Source: Neolentinus lepideus HHB14362 ss-1
Taxonomy: Eukaryota > Basidiomycota > Agaricomycetes > Gloeophyllales > Gloeophyllaceae
Reading direction: 5' to 3'
DNA: 17,317 nt
Assembly: GCA_001632425.1 (NCBI GenBank)
Contig: KV425573.1
Coordinates: forward strand, 11,826 to 29,142
Shown: positions 1 through 9,574 of the stretch, one piece after another
Position numbering within the stretch: position 1 is the first letter of the stretch
Layout of the letters: every line of letters begins with the position of its first letter
Made by a program: the position numbers and the translations under genes
Notes under the pieces: model-generated
The model's database searches: none
Told to the model about the DNA's origin: nothing
The model's input: the letters and a program-made list of their open reading frames with translations, nothing else

Positions 1-116
1 GCTCAACTTCCCTCCAGATTTTCTCCATCCTGGATTCCCTTTATATTTACGGTGGGTGGCGCAGTAAGAGTGTTTGACCAATGCTCAACTTCCCTCCAGA
101 TTTTCTCCCATCCTGG
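1..116. repeat. Direct repeat, two copies with 82-bp period
   Basis: A 33-nt unit at 1-33 recurs at 83-116 with one extra C in the second copy and no other difference. The 49 nt between the copies are unrelated to the unit. This looks like one local tandem duplication; the unit may extend left beyond the window. On the minus strand the single-base difference shifts any reading frame that crosses both copies. Confidence 0.85.
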
Positions 117-442
117 TTCCGCCTGTCTGCTGTACGATGGTACGTGCTGAATTGGATGGAGATTTTATGCCAGAGCAGCGCACTGACCTGTTCAACAGAT
201 GTTCTGGTATCCCAAGGCGCTCCCTAGCCGTCGCATTTTCATTTTCTGAATCTGGGGACACGTCAGTGGAAAGGTGGAACGAGCGCACTGGCTGCATCGA
301 TAGATCCCCTTTATCCACCTCCAGAGTCTTGTCGATGTCCACGCTCGTTCGCCGCACCACAGACATGTGTGACATCCTCGTAAGCACGACACTCTTGAAC
401 GTCGACTGCGTACTCACGTTGTCCCCCGTAGCCCTCCCTCTC
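1..442. other. Unresolved overlapping ORFs, no gene assigned
   Basis: Both strands are open here. A plus frame runs from 74 to 727 (217 codons). A minus frame runs from 417 to 85 (110 codons) and contains a plausible intron. The minus frame is rich in charged residues and looks the more protein-like; after the putative intron (about 58 nt, acceptor near 122) a frame stays open to a stop at positions 3-5. The plus frame is dominated by Pro, Ser and Phe, as expected from translating pyrimidine-rich promoter DNA. A good GTAAGC donor on plus near 380 and a GTGAGT donor on minus near 417 point to different models. I recognise no domain on either strand and cannot choose. Confidence 0.2.
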
Positions 443-450
443 TATAAATA
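443..450 (+). promoter_or_regulatory. TATA-like box before a pyrimidine-rich leader
   Basis: TATAAATA lies between a CT-rich tract upstream and about 120 nt of strongly pyrimidine-rich plus-strand sequence downstream. A TATA box followed by a CT-rich initiation region is typical of well-expressed fungal genes. The first downstream ATG (504) opens only five codons, the one at 564 only two; the first useful one is at 582. No strong gene follows, so the function of the promoter is inferred only from its composition. Confidence 0.35.
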
Positions 451-581
451 TTCTTCACTCCCATCGCCAGACATTCCCTACATTCCTTTCAGTCCATTTC
501 CCCATGACTTTCCTTCCCTGAACTTGCACCTCACTATTATTCCCGTTCCTCGTCTCTCTCGCTATGTCGTAGCTTTCCTGC

Positions 582-755
582 ATGCTCCCAACCCGGTTCA
601 TCTTCTCTTTCTATATTTGCCTTTTTGTCTCTCTAGTTTCCGTGCCGTGTCTGTATCTACCAACACGTCCACCTTCTTCCCTTTCCTCTCGCTTGCGTCA
701 TGTACACCGCCAATCCAGAAATCTTGAAGAGTTGCTCGCACCTCTGTTGTCATAA
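582..755 (+). CDS. Possible small secreted or membrane-anchored protein (57 codons)
   Basis: A 57-codon ORF begins at the third ATG after the TATA-like box. Its first 25 or so residues have the shape of a signal peptide: a short positive start (MLPTR) and then a hydrophobic core rich in Phe, Leu, Ile and Val with two cysteines. The rest is Arg- and Ser-rich and ends in a Leu-rich tail. It could be a whole small protein, the first exon of a longer gene (a GT donor lies near 699), or chance translation of pyrimidine-rich DNA, which encodes Phe, Leu and Ser in any case. No homologue is recognised. Confidence 0.2.
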   Translation: MLPTRFIFSFYICLFVSLVSVPCLYLPTRPPSSLSSRLRHVHRQSRNLEELLAPLLS

Positions 756-1844
756 CTTAGCATCAACTTTTCGGCGACGTATGATCAGCTCCCTGAAGCT
801 GCACACACAGAATGACTGCTTTGAGCTAGGAGATAGAGCGCAGTGTGGGCGTTACGGTGCAGATCGCGAGCGTCCACCCCGGTTTCCCCGGCCCGCCACA
901 ATTCGGATTCTCTGGCCTTAGGCATCGAGCCATTATAAACATTTCTATTCGACGCACTTACGAATCCCACCAACATTCAACGTTATCAGGCACCCAAACA
1001 ACTCATCAGTAATGTCTACCATTCGTATTTATCAGGCAGCTGAGAGTGCGTATGCATGTATGTACTATGTACACTGAATCATTTATGGAGAATCGAAAGC
1101 AACATAACCCTTACGATTCACTCCGGATAATACTCGCGAAAGGTGACGGCGTTAACCGCGAGCTTCGCTGTCCGCTTGGAATCACCGACAGGCGCGGCAA
1201 AGGCGCGGCCGCCAGGCGAGAGCACAAGACAAACATCCTAGGTGCATCTATCCACCCCAGCGAGGTCGGCGGGACGATACAGCTGCAGTCAGACGCAGTG
1301 TATAGTCCTGTCATAAGCAGAATAGGCTCTCATAGCCCCCGCTGGCCTGGCAACCCTGATCCTCACCCACCCGACCCGTCCACTCGATGAACAAGTCACA
1401 ATACAGGAGTACGTCCGACCTCGAATCCTCCTGAGGACAAATTCCGCTGATACTCCTAAGGACATACACAATTACTAGTACTTATTCATCTTCATTAATG
1501 TTAAGAAGAGCAGTGACGAGAATACAGATGCGTCGGCTGTCTGCACAACCCCAGAATCTGTTGCGTGTCGTTCATCTTCATAAATAGAAACACCTCACCC
1601 ACTATCCCACCGACACATGAGCGAATCATAATAAAGTAAATGGAAGACAGAATATGATGACCAGCTCTACTGAGTCTTTGTAAACAGTCCGTACTACGTG
1701 CAAGAAGTTGACATACGGAATGAATAAACAAAAACGCAAGTCGGGGTATCCATGCATATAAGAAGTTAAAGAACCAAATCAAAACGAAAGATGGACTGAA
1801 TGAACTGAACTGCTGAACCTTAACCTCGCATTGATAAGTTACCA
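756..1844. other. Stretch without a supported gene
   Basis: ORFs here reach at most 114 codons (1046-1390 plus, 1501-1845 minus), and none shows a domain or a convincing intron structure. The part next to 1844 lies just downstream of the RhoGAP stop codon and must hold its 3' UTR and terminator. On the minus strand it is T-rich, as expected of such a region. Confidence 0.6.
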
Positions 1845-4719
1845 CTATTCCGCTTCATCGACGAAGATATCTGCGTAATGTTCCAATACCGTCTCAATGG
1901 CCTACGGTGAACCAATCAATCAGTTCACCCTTCGGGACAAGGAAAGGTGGGAGAGGATGGGAAGAGACGAGGGAAAAGAAGACAAGAGAGAGAGGAAAAG
2001 TGTACCTTATTCTGCAACGACGCATCCGCCATCTGTCCATTCCCACCATTCTGGCCAAACAGTGTCGGCCCGAACACGATTGCGAGGTTCGATACGGACA
2101 TCTGGTTCACGCTCTCATACTGGGTTATCCTGTAAGCACGGTCATGTAGATCAGTAAATATTTTCACGGATGAAGAGCAGATCAGTAAAGGAATTTGTTG
2201 TAATGAAGACATTTCAAGGGACAGAGGTGTATTGACCATGATAAATAAAGCAAAGAATGGAACACACACCTGTGCAGATGGCCCATGAGATACTTGAGCG
2301 TAGCATAGTTCGCGTCAGGCAGCTCGTTCACGCGCTCATGCAGTCGGATATGTCGGAGACGGTCGTTCTCAATTTCTGGAATTGAATAGACACGATTAAT
2401 GATATACATCGAAGCAGCAGAGATTAGAATAGAGCTGAATGAGCACCCACTAGCAGCGTCGATGAACCCCTGATGCAGATCCTGCGTTAATAATGGATCC
2501 GGCAACTCGCGCAGCCACATCTTCAACACGCTTGTAACATTATTGATATCAGACGACCACTCGTCCGCGTCCAGATTCACAGAATCAAGGTCTCTCGGAG
2601 CTATTAGCGTCGCTATATGTGTCGTGAAACGTGTCCACGTACCTTTATCCAGCCTCTCCTTTAGCTTATTCACCTTTGTAACTGTCCCGCTAATCCTGTA
2701 GATACCCTGTGACCGTAGCCCATACTTCTCGATCGCCTCGCAGCACTTTCCCATGATCGGCGGCACCTCTACATTGTCTCTCGCCATCTGCTCCGCGAGG
2801 TCGACTCCAAACGTCGGCCGACCACGGTCGTGCACCTGCAACGTTGACCCGCCCGGTGAGCCTCCGCTGTTGTAGCCCGACGCCAGCTGCGTTTGCTGGT
2901 TGGAGCGATCGATTATGTTCGGTATCGGTGCCACCTGTCAGGAATTTTAGCTGTCGCAATTTGACAATACACCGTGGGGTCAGAAACACGCACAAAGCCC
3001 TTGTCAGCCGGCCCCTCACGCCGAGGTCCACGGAAGTTTGCTCCCCCATGCGCGTACGCATAGTTCTGCATGTACACCCTGAAGTCCGCGCGGTTGTCGA
3101 TGGTCTCCGTCGTCGCCTTCAGCCCGGGTCCTAGCGGCGGGATTAATATGAGCGCCTCGGGAAAACGCAAGAGGCACGGACCGTCTTCGATACCTAGCGG
3201 CGATAGCGTTGTCCCGTCGCTGAGCACCGTGCTCTCATATATGAACGCGTATCGCGACAGGTGGTACTGCGTCCCGAGATCGATCTCATCGTTGCATTCT
3301 TTTAGGGCCTATGCATGGGAAAATCAGACAGAGACCTGAATTGATTCAGCGCCTCAAGCCAGCGCGGAAGGACATATACGGACTCGCAGGATCCTGGGAA
3401 GCTGAAAGTTGAAGTATTCCTGTCTGATCGTCTGTGTCTCTGTAACAGCCTTTCGATATGTATCAGACGCCTGCGACATGCGCGCGCGGACGTCGTCCTC
3501 TTGCCGAGCCAGCTGCAGGGAGAAAATTCATCAGGCAGCCTTCACAAGATGAGCAGAATATACACGTACGTTGCCGGGGTTCTTACCCTTTAATAATAGG
3601 CCCCCCTTTGCGGCGACCTTACCAATCACACGTTTGCCTCCGCCGCCCGGGGAACGCAACTGAACAGCGTTCTCCTTGAAGGACTCTCCCTCCTTCTGTA
3701 GTAAAAGTCTCTCGAGCTCTTCGGCAGTCATGTCGAATCGGCTTTTGCTCTTCTCAGTCACCGACTCCGAGTCTTGCAAAGCACGCTCATATCGACTCGC
3801 CAGATCTTTGGTCTATGGGACTTCAACAACCCGACCGTAGAATAGCCATGAGTGCACCCACCTGTTTCCTATTCTTGTCAACCTCTTTGGTGAGGTTCGT
3901 GAGCTCTTCGCTCATTTCATTAAGTCGTTGGGCAAATTTCAATCTATTTTCCGCCAAGACGTCGTGAATCTTCATGGACATTTGCCAGGCATGGACGAAC
4001 GAGCTGTGTGGCGTCAATGTCACAGTCTAAATAGATGATTAACAGGAATGCTCACCCCGCCTTTCCATCGGTCGCCGCGTATCCCTCCGATGTCGTTCTC
4101 GCTAGTTTCTGCATATTTCTCCCATACTCCTCCTCTATGGCGGCCCGCTTTCTAAGGAACGTGGCAGCTTCCTATGCACATACCAGTCACTTTCATTGGA
4201 GTGAGATGGGGCGTGAACGGTACGAACTTTACAAGACGCCATGCTCTGCTTTATTCGGTCTAACATCAACGGCACAGAACACTGTACACGAACATGAGTA
4301 CATTTCATCTGATCCGACATAACATATCTTACATCCAAGTCACATAGCGCTCTCAGAATGTTCTCATCGAAACTGGGCTCGACAACACTAGGTGCCTCCG
4401 TAGTAGGTAATGTTGAATAGGTCTCCTTTCGTTCGAGTGTAACCTGCGCGCTCTCCCTCCACTGTGACGAGGACGACCTTCCATGCGACTCTGAGCTTGA
4501 TCTAGGTACTGGCGATGTAGTCTTCGTCGGTGGTAATGGGATGCTGCTCGAGGAACCTTCAGCGTTTAAGGAGTCCCGAGACAGAGACTGATGATGAGAA
4601 GCAGAGCGTGGACCACTATAAGGATATTGACTTGGAGAATACGGCGACCCAGAACTGTGATGTTCGTAGTCGCTACTGGGCCCATTCTCCCATGTAGCAG
4701 GGGCCCCGTCGTCCGACAT
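1845..4719 (-). CDS. RGD1: F-BAR/RhoGAP Rho GTPase-activating protein (Rgd1/Rga7 type)
   Basis: Predicted 704-aa protein from 12 exons: 4719-4333, 4281-4228, 4171-4056, 4003-3862, 3812-3570, 3512-3384, 3308-2994, 2934-2643, 2600-2451, 2375-2270, 2129-2006, 1901-1845; every phase agrees. Residues 1-120 are a Ser/Pro-rich disordered tail. From about 125 there is an F-BAR (FCH) domain of charged helices; LDRIKQSM and RAAIEEEYGR are visible. The RhoGAP domain starts near 503 (FGVDL); its catalytic arginine finger is Arg542 in GIYRISG, followed by LKMWLRELPDPLL and the SNLAIVFGPTLF motif. F-BAR domains bind curved membrane, and GAP domains speed GTP hydrolysis by Rho GTPases, so a role in cell-wall growth or cytokinesis is inferred from yeast Rgd1 and Rga7. 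Length matches the family. Introns are 42-75 nt except the last two (140 and 104). The short final exon encodes AIETVLEHYADIFVDEAE. The symbol is by homology; paralogues in this genome cannot be excluded. Confidence 0.93.
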
Positions 4720-5414
4720 GATTCTAGGAGGACGACCGTGACTGCCACTTCCGGGCTAGTGCCACTTTACGACGACAGGCACACGTGAGAATCTAAAACC
4801 GGCACTGTTCACACGGTACCTACATTTGTGGGTCCAACTCGTCCTTCGTAATTATAAACTCACGACTTGAGAAATGCCCACGCGTCCGCGCAGGACGAAT
4901 ACCTTGCGACTATGCCGACTGTGTCCTACAGAGGACTAGTTGATGACTGGAGGACACTAATATGCACAATTGTATCCCCGAACTGTTGTGATATACAGTG
5001 CTAAAATTGCTTAGGGACTTGGATAGCGACATGTTTAACCGTAATCCACACTTGATTGTAGAAGGTAATAACTAAGACATGGAAGGACGAAATAGTGCTG
5101 GTAACAGATGCAGGAGAGAAGGCAAGACATGATAGATTTACAGACTGATGTAGATAATGCATGTATGCATTGCATGGGTGGACAATGCGAATATCGAACT
5201 TGAGATGAAGCTGTGGCGCTAATTACCTAAAAAGGATTAGAAAAAAAATTAAGACAAATAGTTCCAGAAAGATGAACTTTCATTCCAAGAGCCTAGAGAC
5301 CTTGCTAGTCGCAAGGTAATGAGCGACGGGTCCGGCTGACCTCTAGCGCATCCGAGGAGGGCCGACCCGCCCCCGGAGCCTCAGAGTACACCCTGAAGCC
5401 ATAATTAAGGGCTC
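4720..5414. other. Intergenic stretch, 5' flank of the RhoGAP gene
   Basis: No ORF of note lies here. The 150 nt nearest 4720 should hold the RhoGAP promoter; no TATA box is obvious, and a CACGTG E-box-like motif lies near 4782. A short perfect inverted repeat (AATGCAT, 2-nt centre, ATGCATT) sits at 5156-5171. A GC-rich patch at 5325-5390 adjoins the mobile element. Confidence 0.6.
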
Positions 5415-5695
5415 TAGCGATGTGTGGATGCAGGGCCTGGCCTGGCTCGTCGCCTCGGGCTTTGGCCTGGCTTTGTAGGACTCAAGCTTGTCTCAAGCCA
5501 GACTAAGCCTATCCTCGGGCTTTGGCCCGGCTCGGGCTCAGGCCTATTATTTGAAGTTAGGTTTAACACACTTATACCCTGATGCTAAGAAGCCCTGCTG
5601 TCGGGCTTGACAGGGCTTTAGCCTGGCTCGGGCCTGATGAAATAGGGCTGGACCCGGCTTGGCTCGAGCTTGAAGCCAGGCCATGCACAACACTA
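5415..5695. mobile_element. Inverted-repeat element A (hAT-like MITE), 281 bp
   Basis: The left end begins TAGCGATGTG and the right end finishes CAACACTA, whose complement is TAGTGTTGTG. The termini remain complementary for about 25 nt, allowing a 6-nt insertion near 5425. The interior is packed with subterminal repeats of the GCCTGGCTCGGGC type in both orientations. The right half, from TTTAACACAC at about 5561 to the end, closely matches element B (15065-15181), which proves a dispersed repeat family. There is no coding capacity, so it would depend on a transposase elsewhere. TAGTG ends and subterminal repeats suggest the hAT superfamily, but no perfect 8-bp target duplication is seen; AATTAAGG at 5403 and AATTAAAG at 5695 are a near match, offset from the left end by 4 nt. 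Confidence 0.7.
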
Positions 5696-5880
5696 ATTAA
5701 AGCCGGAGGACCGGGGTCGTCTTCTTCGTCTGTCGACCTCGACGCAACCACTCTCCTCGTCCGCACCTATACTCTAAGACCTAGCTTACCTTTGCTCAAT
5801 TGCTCACTCTGCCAACCAAGCTAGCCTTGGAGCAAAGTCGCGCGAGATGAGCTGAGATGAGGACTCGTAAACCACGCCAC

Positions 5881-8106
5881 ATGGGTGCGCTGGATGAGTT
5901 CTTGTCCCAAGAGGCCGACGGCCGCGTGCGGTTTCATTTGAAGTGTCTTTGAAATCCGAAGGTGGGCACTCCAGCAGATTTCAAACAGAAATTTCGTTAG
6001 CAGTGTAAAGCGGTCTGAGAACTCTAATTCTAGACTTGAACACTTCTCAGACACCTCCCTTATGCCTTGGCCTTGGAAGATCAAATATCTTCGACGCCCA
6101 AGAAGCTCGTCTGCCTTCCTTCAAAGCAAGGAGTTTTAAATACACTGAGCGGACCGGCTGCAGATGACTTAGCAGAAGTCAGGTCAGCTTGGCCTTTCAA
6201 GTTCTCGACGCGGCTGGTAGATCTTCGATTCAAGATCCATCACCCGTGGTATGTCTTTCACAGTGCTTGTGTTTCTTGACTGGTCATAGATATGGTCGAA
6301 GTTTGTCATCGAGGAGAAGAACCAGGCTTACCCAGCTGCATCTCCCTTCAAGTTGCGTCAGAGTAATAGACAAATATCGATCTGCAATGATTTATGAAAC
6401 TACAGACCTAGCTCCCTCCATCGGCCGGTACCGACGTCGTCGTCCGTACGAAACATACGTCAAGATTGTCCACTGGCAGCTTGCCTATTGCCTTCCTTGA
6501 ATTCTTGAAGTTGCAGGCAAGCCGTAGGTTGCCCGACAGCAGCTTCACGTAACCGATAGCTCCACAAAGTATATGTGGCGTCTTCGAGTGGAGTGAGTTT
6601 ATGTACCGGACGCCTCGTGTTCATACGAAGTAAGAATTGAGAGGTATACTGGCAGTAAGAGACTTCTCCCGAAGGATGAGCGCAAGACTTCCTTGGATGT
6701 TCACCCCGCCGCTCGAAAATGTCATTTCTCCACTATTAGGCGGGGCGATGACTGTCATTCGGACACCTCCAGTTGGTGGACCATACTGCTGAATTTCAGA
6801 CAAGGGATTCGATGTCAAGGAAACTCGAATAGGGCTCAGGCTGATTGGCTCCCAAACAGTGGCTAAATTTGGTGCTTCAATATACGATAGCATGCTAAGT
6901 ATTGAACGAAGGGTCCATTGTGAAGAAATACGCAGCTGCATTCGTCTATGTTGTCGCAGATGCAGTCAGAGAATCCTATACATCCCCTGTCTCCGAGTTA
7001 TGGAGCGGAAGAATCGCACCAGTATTCGCATACTGGACGTAGGTAGGCTTAGAAGTGAAGCCTCGTCGACTAATGACATATGCCACGCGTCGAAGACATA
7101 ACATCTCCTTTCGCTAGACGCTTGCGCCCAGGGATCGGGAACGACTTGCCATTATGTCGTACATACGATAGAGAACTTGAAGGGCTGGTGCAGTTGTCGA
7201 CGTAGAAGTCGAACCTGCTGCAGGTCTCATGGTGCGCCGTGAATAACATATAACATACAGAGAAATGAATGTACAATTCATGATAGCCTGGAAGACGGAC
7301 GAACCGGTAATTGATCCCAGACCAGATAAATGGTGGATGGAACGGGAGAGTTTCTGTCCTTGAACGTCGACCCTCAGATGACACAAGATAGTCGTTTAAT
7401 GTCGCTAGAGAAGTCCTACAGAAATCGGTGAAGTTTCACATACAGATGCAGCCCAGACTTGAAGAATTTGTTGAATATAGCAGGGAGGATAAGTCATATG
7501 AGCTCATCTCTGTGTGATACTGAAATCAAATTTGACAGGAAGCACAATCCTCGGCTAGTTTAAGGAAGGGACCGAAACTTTGGCTAGATGGCTTGAAAGC
7601 ATCTGTACACGTGAGTGACGAGTCCGGATGGAATCAGGATTTGGAGACGGTGGTGACTTCGACACAATTGGGAGAATGTAATGTGGAATGTGTCCCGAAA
7701 GTTTGGAGGTGAATCGAGTCTGCAAAGGTAGTGTCACTGTGTCATGATCCACTTCCATTACACACTATTAAGAAAATATGGCCCTTCAGTAATCCTTGTC
7801 ACCTTCTGATTGGCACATAAATCAGTTGAACTGATTAGGACAAACGGCGGAGATGGGAACACGAGCAAGGTGCTGCGCTCCGAGTCTCTTCAAGTTCAGC
7901 GGACCGCGTACGTGGACTAGGTCCTGTACATCTGATGGAGGAGGGAGGCGTTTGAAGACGGTAGATCTGCATCTCGCGTCTTCCCCTCCACGAGATTATC
8001 GACGGTGAATTGATGCCCGCTAGTCGACCATGTCCGCGCTCCAGCGCATGCAGATAAGTTCTACCCCGCAGCTGATATTGTCGTGCACTAAATCCGAAGC
8101 ATCTTA
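5881..8106 (+). other. Possible multi-exon gene, unresolved and weakly supported
   Basis: A plus-strand gene can be threaded from an ATG at 5881 (MGALDEFLSQ) through many exons of about 7-35 codons. The clearest are 6183-6248 (QVLDAAGRSSIQDPSPV) joined over a 41-nt GTATGT intron to 6290-6362 (IWSKFVIEEKNQAYPAAS), then 7118-7201 and 7261-7363 (MIAWKTDEPVIDPRPDKWW). After 7363 further segments occur near 7447-7515 and 7548-7610 (FKEGTETLARWLESIC). Several consecutive joins keep phase. The caution is strong: these exons are about as long as random open frames, and permissive GT/AG choice can thread almost any sequence. Minus-strand frames over the same DNA (for example 6941-6621, 106 codons) look equally plausible. 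No domain is recognised. It may be a real gene, a decayed one, or noise. Confidence 0.22.
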
Positions 8107-8830
8107 ATCCAGCAAGCAATCTTCTCGGTAATGGAAGACTCACTGCTGGGCTTCGGAAGACTCAAGTCTTTCCGTATTCGTGCCTGATACAATACGCTTC
8201 GTTCCTGTTGACTAACGTAAAGTCTTCTTCATTTCGCTCGGCTATGCCTCAAATGTTGTGCGAGTCTATCTTCCCCGAGAATTGAGGTACTTGAAATGTG
8301 TATTCAATGTATGTTGTGTTGTGGATCGGGCATGCCCTGCCCCGTCATAAGATTACTCCTGTTACTAGATCGGTATCGCATCGGAAACTTTATCTAAGCC
8401 ATGCCACTGGTTTTGGTCGTGTACAGGTAGGTGGTTCGCATCGTGTCTACCTTAACGGTATGCTTGGGACCTAGTAGCTCATATGACGGTCACAGTTGAG
8501 CGGCGTTGTCAGAAGAGGCAGTGTAATATTATATGATTTGTCACTCATCAGATAAGAAATAACGTCGAGCCGGTGTGTGGGATCGTCCTAGTTCGAACAT
8601 GCAGCACTCATCCGACTACATAATCACTGTTGGATACATGTAAGTATTTCTGGGAATATTGAAGTCGTGAGGAACCGTGATCTATTCATTTGGCACGCCG
8701 CCCTAAACCTCCGGAGGCTGAGACGCATTGTTGCCTTCCGCTCCAAAGATTCATCCGAAAAAGGATCGGAACGTCGCCAGGACACAGCTTAAAAGCCCGG
8801 CTGCTTGAACATGGAGCGAGCAGTCCACTC
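8107..8830. other. Stretch without a supported gene
   Basis: No ORF above about 70 codons falls mainly in this stretch, and none has a recognisable motif. The plus ORF starting at 8690 and its minus-strand mirror read into the membrane-protein remnant to the right and look like shadows of it. Confidence 0.5.
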
Positions 8831-9240
8831 CTACCCCATTTTTCGCAGCTCGACCAGCCAGCCGTCATCAAAACCTCTGAACCCTCCTCGAGTCCTGTCA
8901 TGTGCTACAATATCATTACCTACTGCCAGTACTCCTGCTCCCATCGAGACAACACTGGAAATCACAGAGTATTTGCTGCCATTAAGGTGTCAAATACGTC
9001 CAGAAACTAATGCATAGGCTCTTCGCAGATTGATTGCAATAGCCGTGTCTGCAGCTTGAGCCAGATGCATCAACGCGAAGAGCACGACTGCCAAAATACA
9101 TGCCGGCATAGGTACGTAGCTTGCCTAATTTTGCATCCTCGCTGGGCTCATCCTATGTTGAGCATGCTGCCGGATCAACACCTGGTTATGGAGCAGAACC
9201 CAAACGTGTGCGGTGGTTGCGCTTCTAGCATGCCCAATGG
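8831..9240 (-). pseudogene. Remnant of a fungal multi-pass membrane protein
   Basis: On the minus strand one frame runs from 9124 to 8831 with a single internal stop, TGA at 8992-8990. Before the stop it encodes a clear transmembrane helix (MPACILAVVLFALMHLAQ) and then a segment ending ALVSGRI. After the stop it continues HLNGSKYSVISSVVSMGAG, which also has membrane-helix character. Upstream, a 57-nt intron (9181-9125, donor GTGTTG) joins it in phase to AHVWVLLHNQ. Many Agaricomycete seven-helix proteins of unknown function carry a similar run: an R-Y-VIW-like segment, a helix, then N...T.LI.GRIW and a following helix. In that pattern the stop falls where GRIW has tryptophan, so a TGG-to-TGA change would explain it. 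N- and C-terminal parts are missing or unrecognisable. The family comparison is from memory and the call is tentative. Confidence 0.33.
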
Positions 9241-9574
9241 ACACCATTAGCCGAATCATGTAGCACGATTTATGTGTTAACGCACGGCAATGCCAGGAAG
9301 CTTGACTTCATCTCGTTTGCTTAAACGCAGTGCAAACTGCGGATCTATTTGATCGCATCCTTGTATCGGTCGATTTCTCCCGTACGAAGCTCTTTTTAAG
9401 GTTTATGCGGGCCAACACGACGCCTGGACCATTTCCGTGACAAACTGCTGGATCACATCTTCCCAACGGCGTCTAAAACAATGTAGTTTATCGCCATGCG
9501 AATCTTGGAGAGATCTGCATATAACGGGAAGCTAACGGTGCCATCCGAGTGCCAATTCATGCTTACATGCATCA
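9241..9574. other. Short stretch without a supported gene
   Basis: This DNA lies between the membrane-protein remnant and the NUP85 stop codon. It should contain the NUP85 3' UTR and terminator (minus strand, from 9574 downward). No recognisable coding sequence or repeat is seen. Confidence 0.5.

Noticed and set aside
1925..2269. Minus ORF of 114 codons starting at 2269
   Set aside because: It reads through the 140-nt RhoGAP intron into exon 11 and onward into the next intron; only the exon part is real and it is already in the RhoGAP model.
5156..5171. Perfect inverted repeat AATGCAT/ATGCATT with a 2-nt centre
   Set aside because: It is short, AT-rich and isolated, and such palindromes are expected by chance in a window of this size.
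6621..6941. Minus ORF of 106 codons that looks protein-like
   Set aside because: It overlaps plus-strand segments that look just as good, and neither strand shows a known motif. I could not extend it with phase-consistent exons as far as the plus model, so it is not listed as a gene.
7835..8143. Minus ORF of 102 codons rich in Arg, Ser and Pro
   Set aside because: Composition is biased, all three minus frames contain long open pieces here, and no domain is seen. It is probably chance.
8690..9010. Plus ORF of 106 codons
   Set aside because: It lies largely opposite the minus-strand membrane-protein remnant and has no motif of its own; treated as a shadow.
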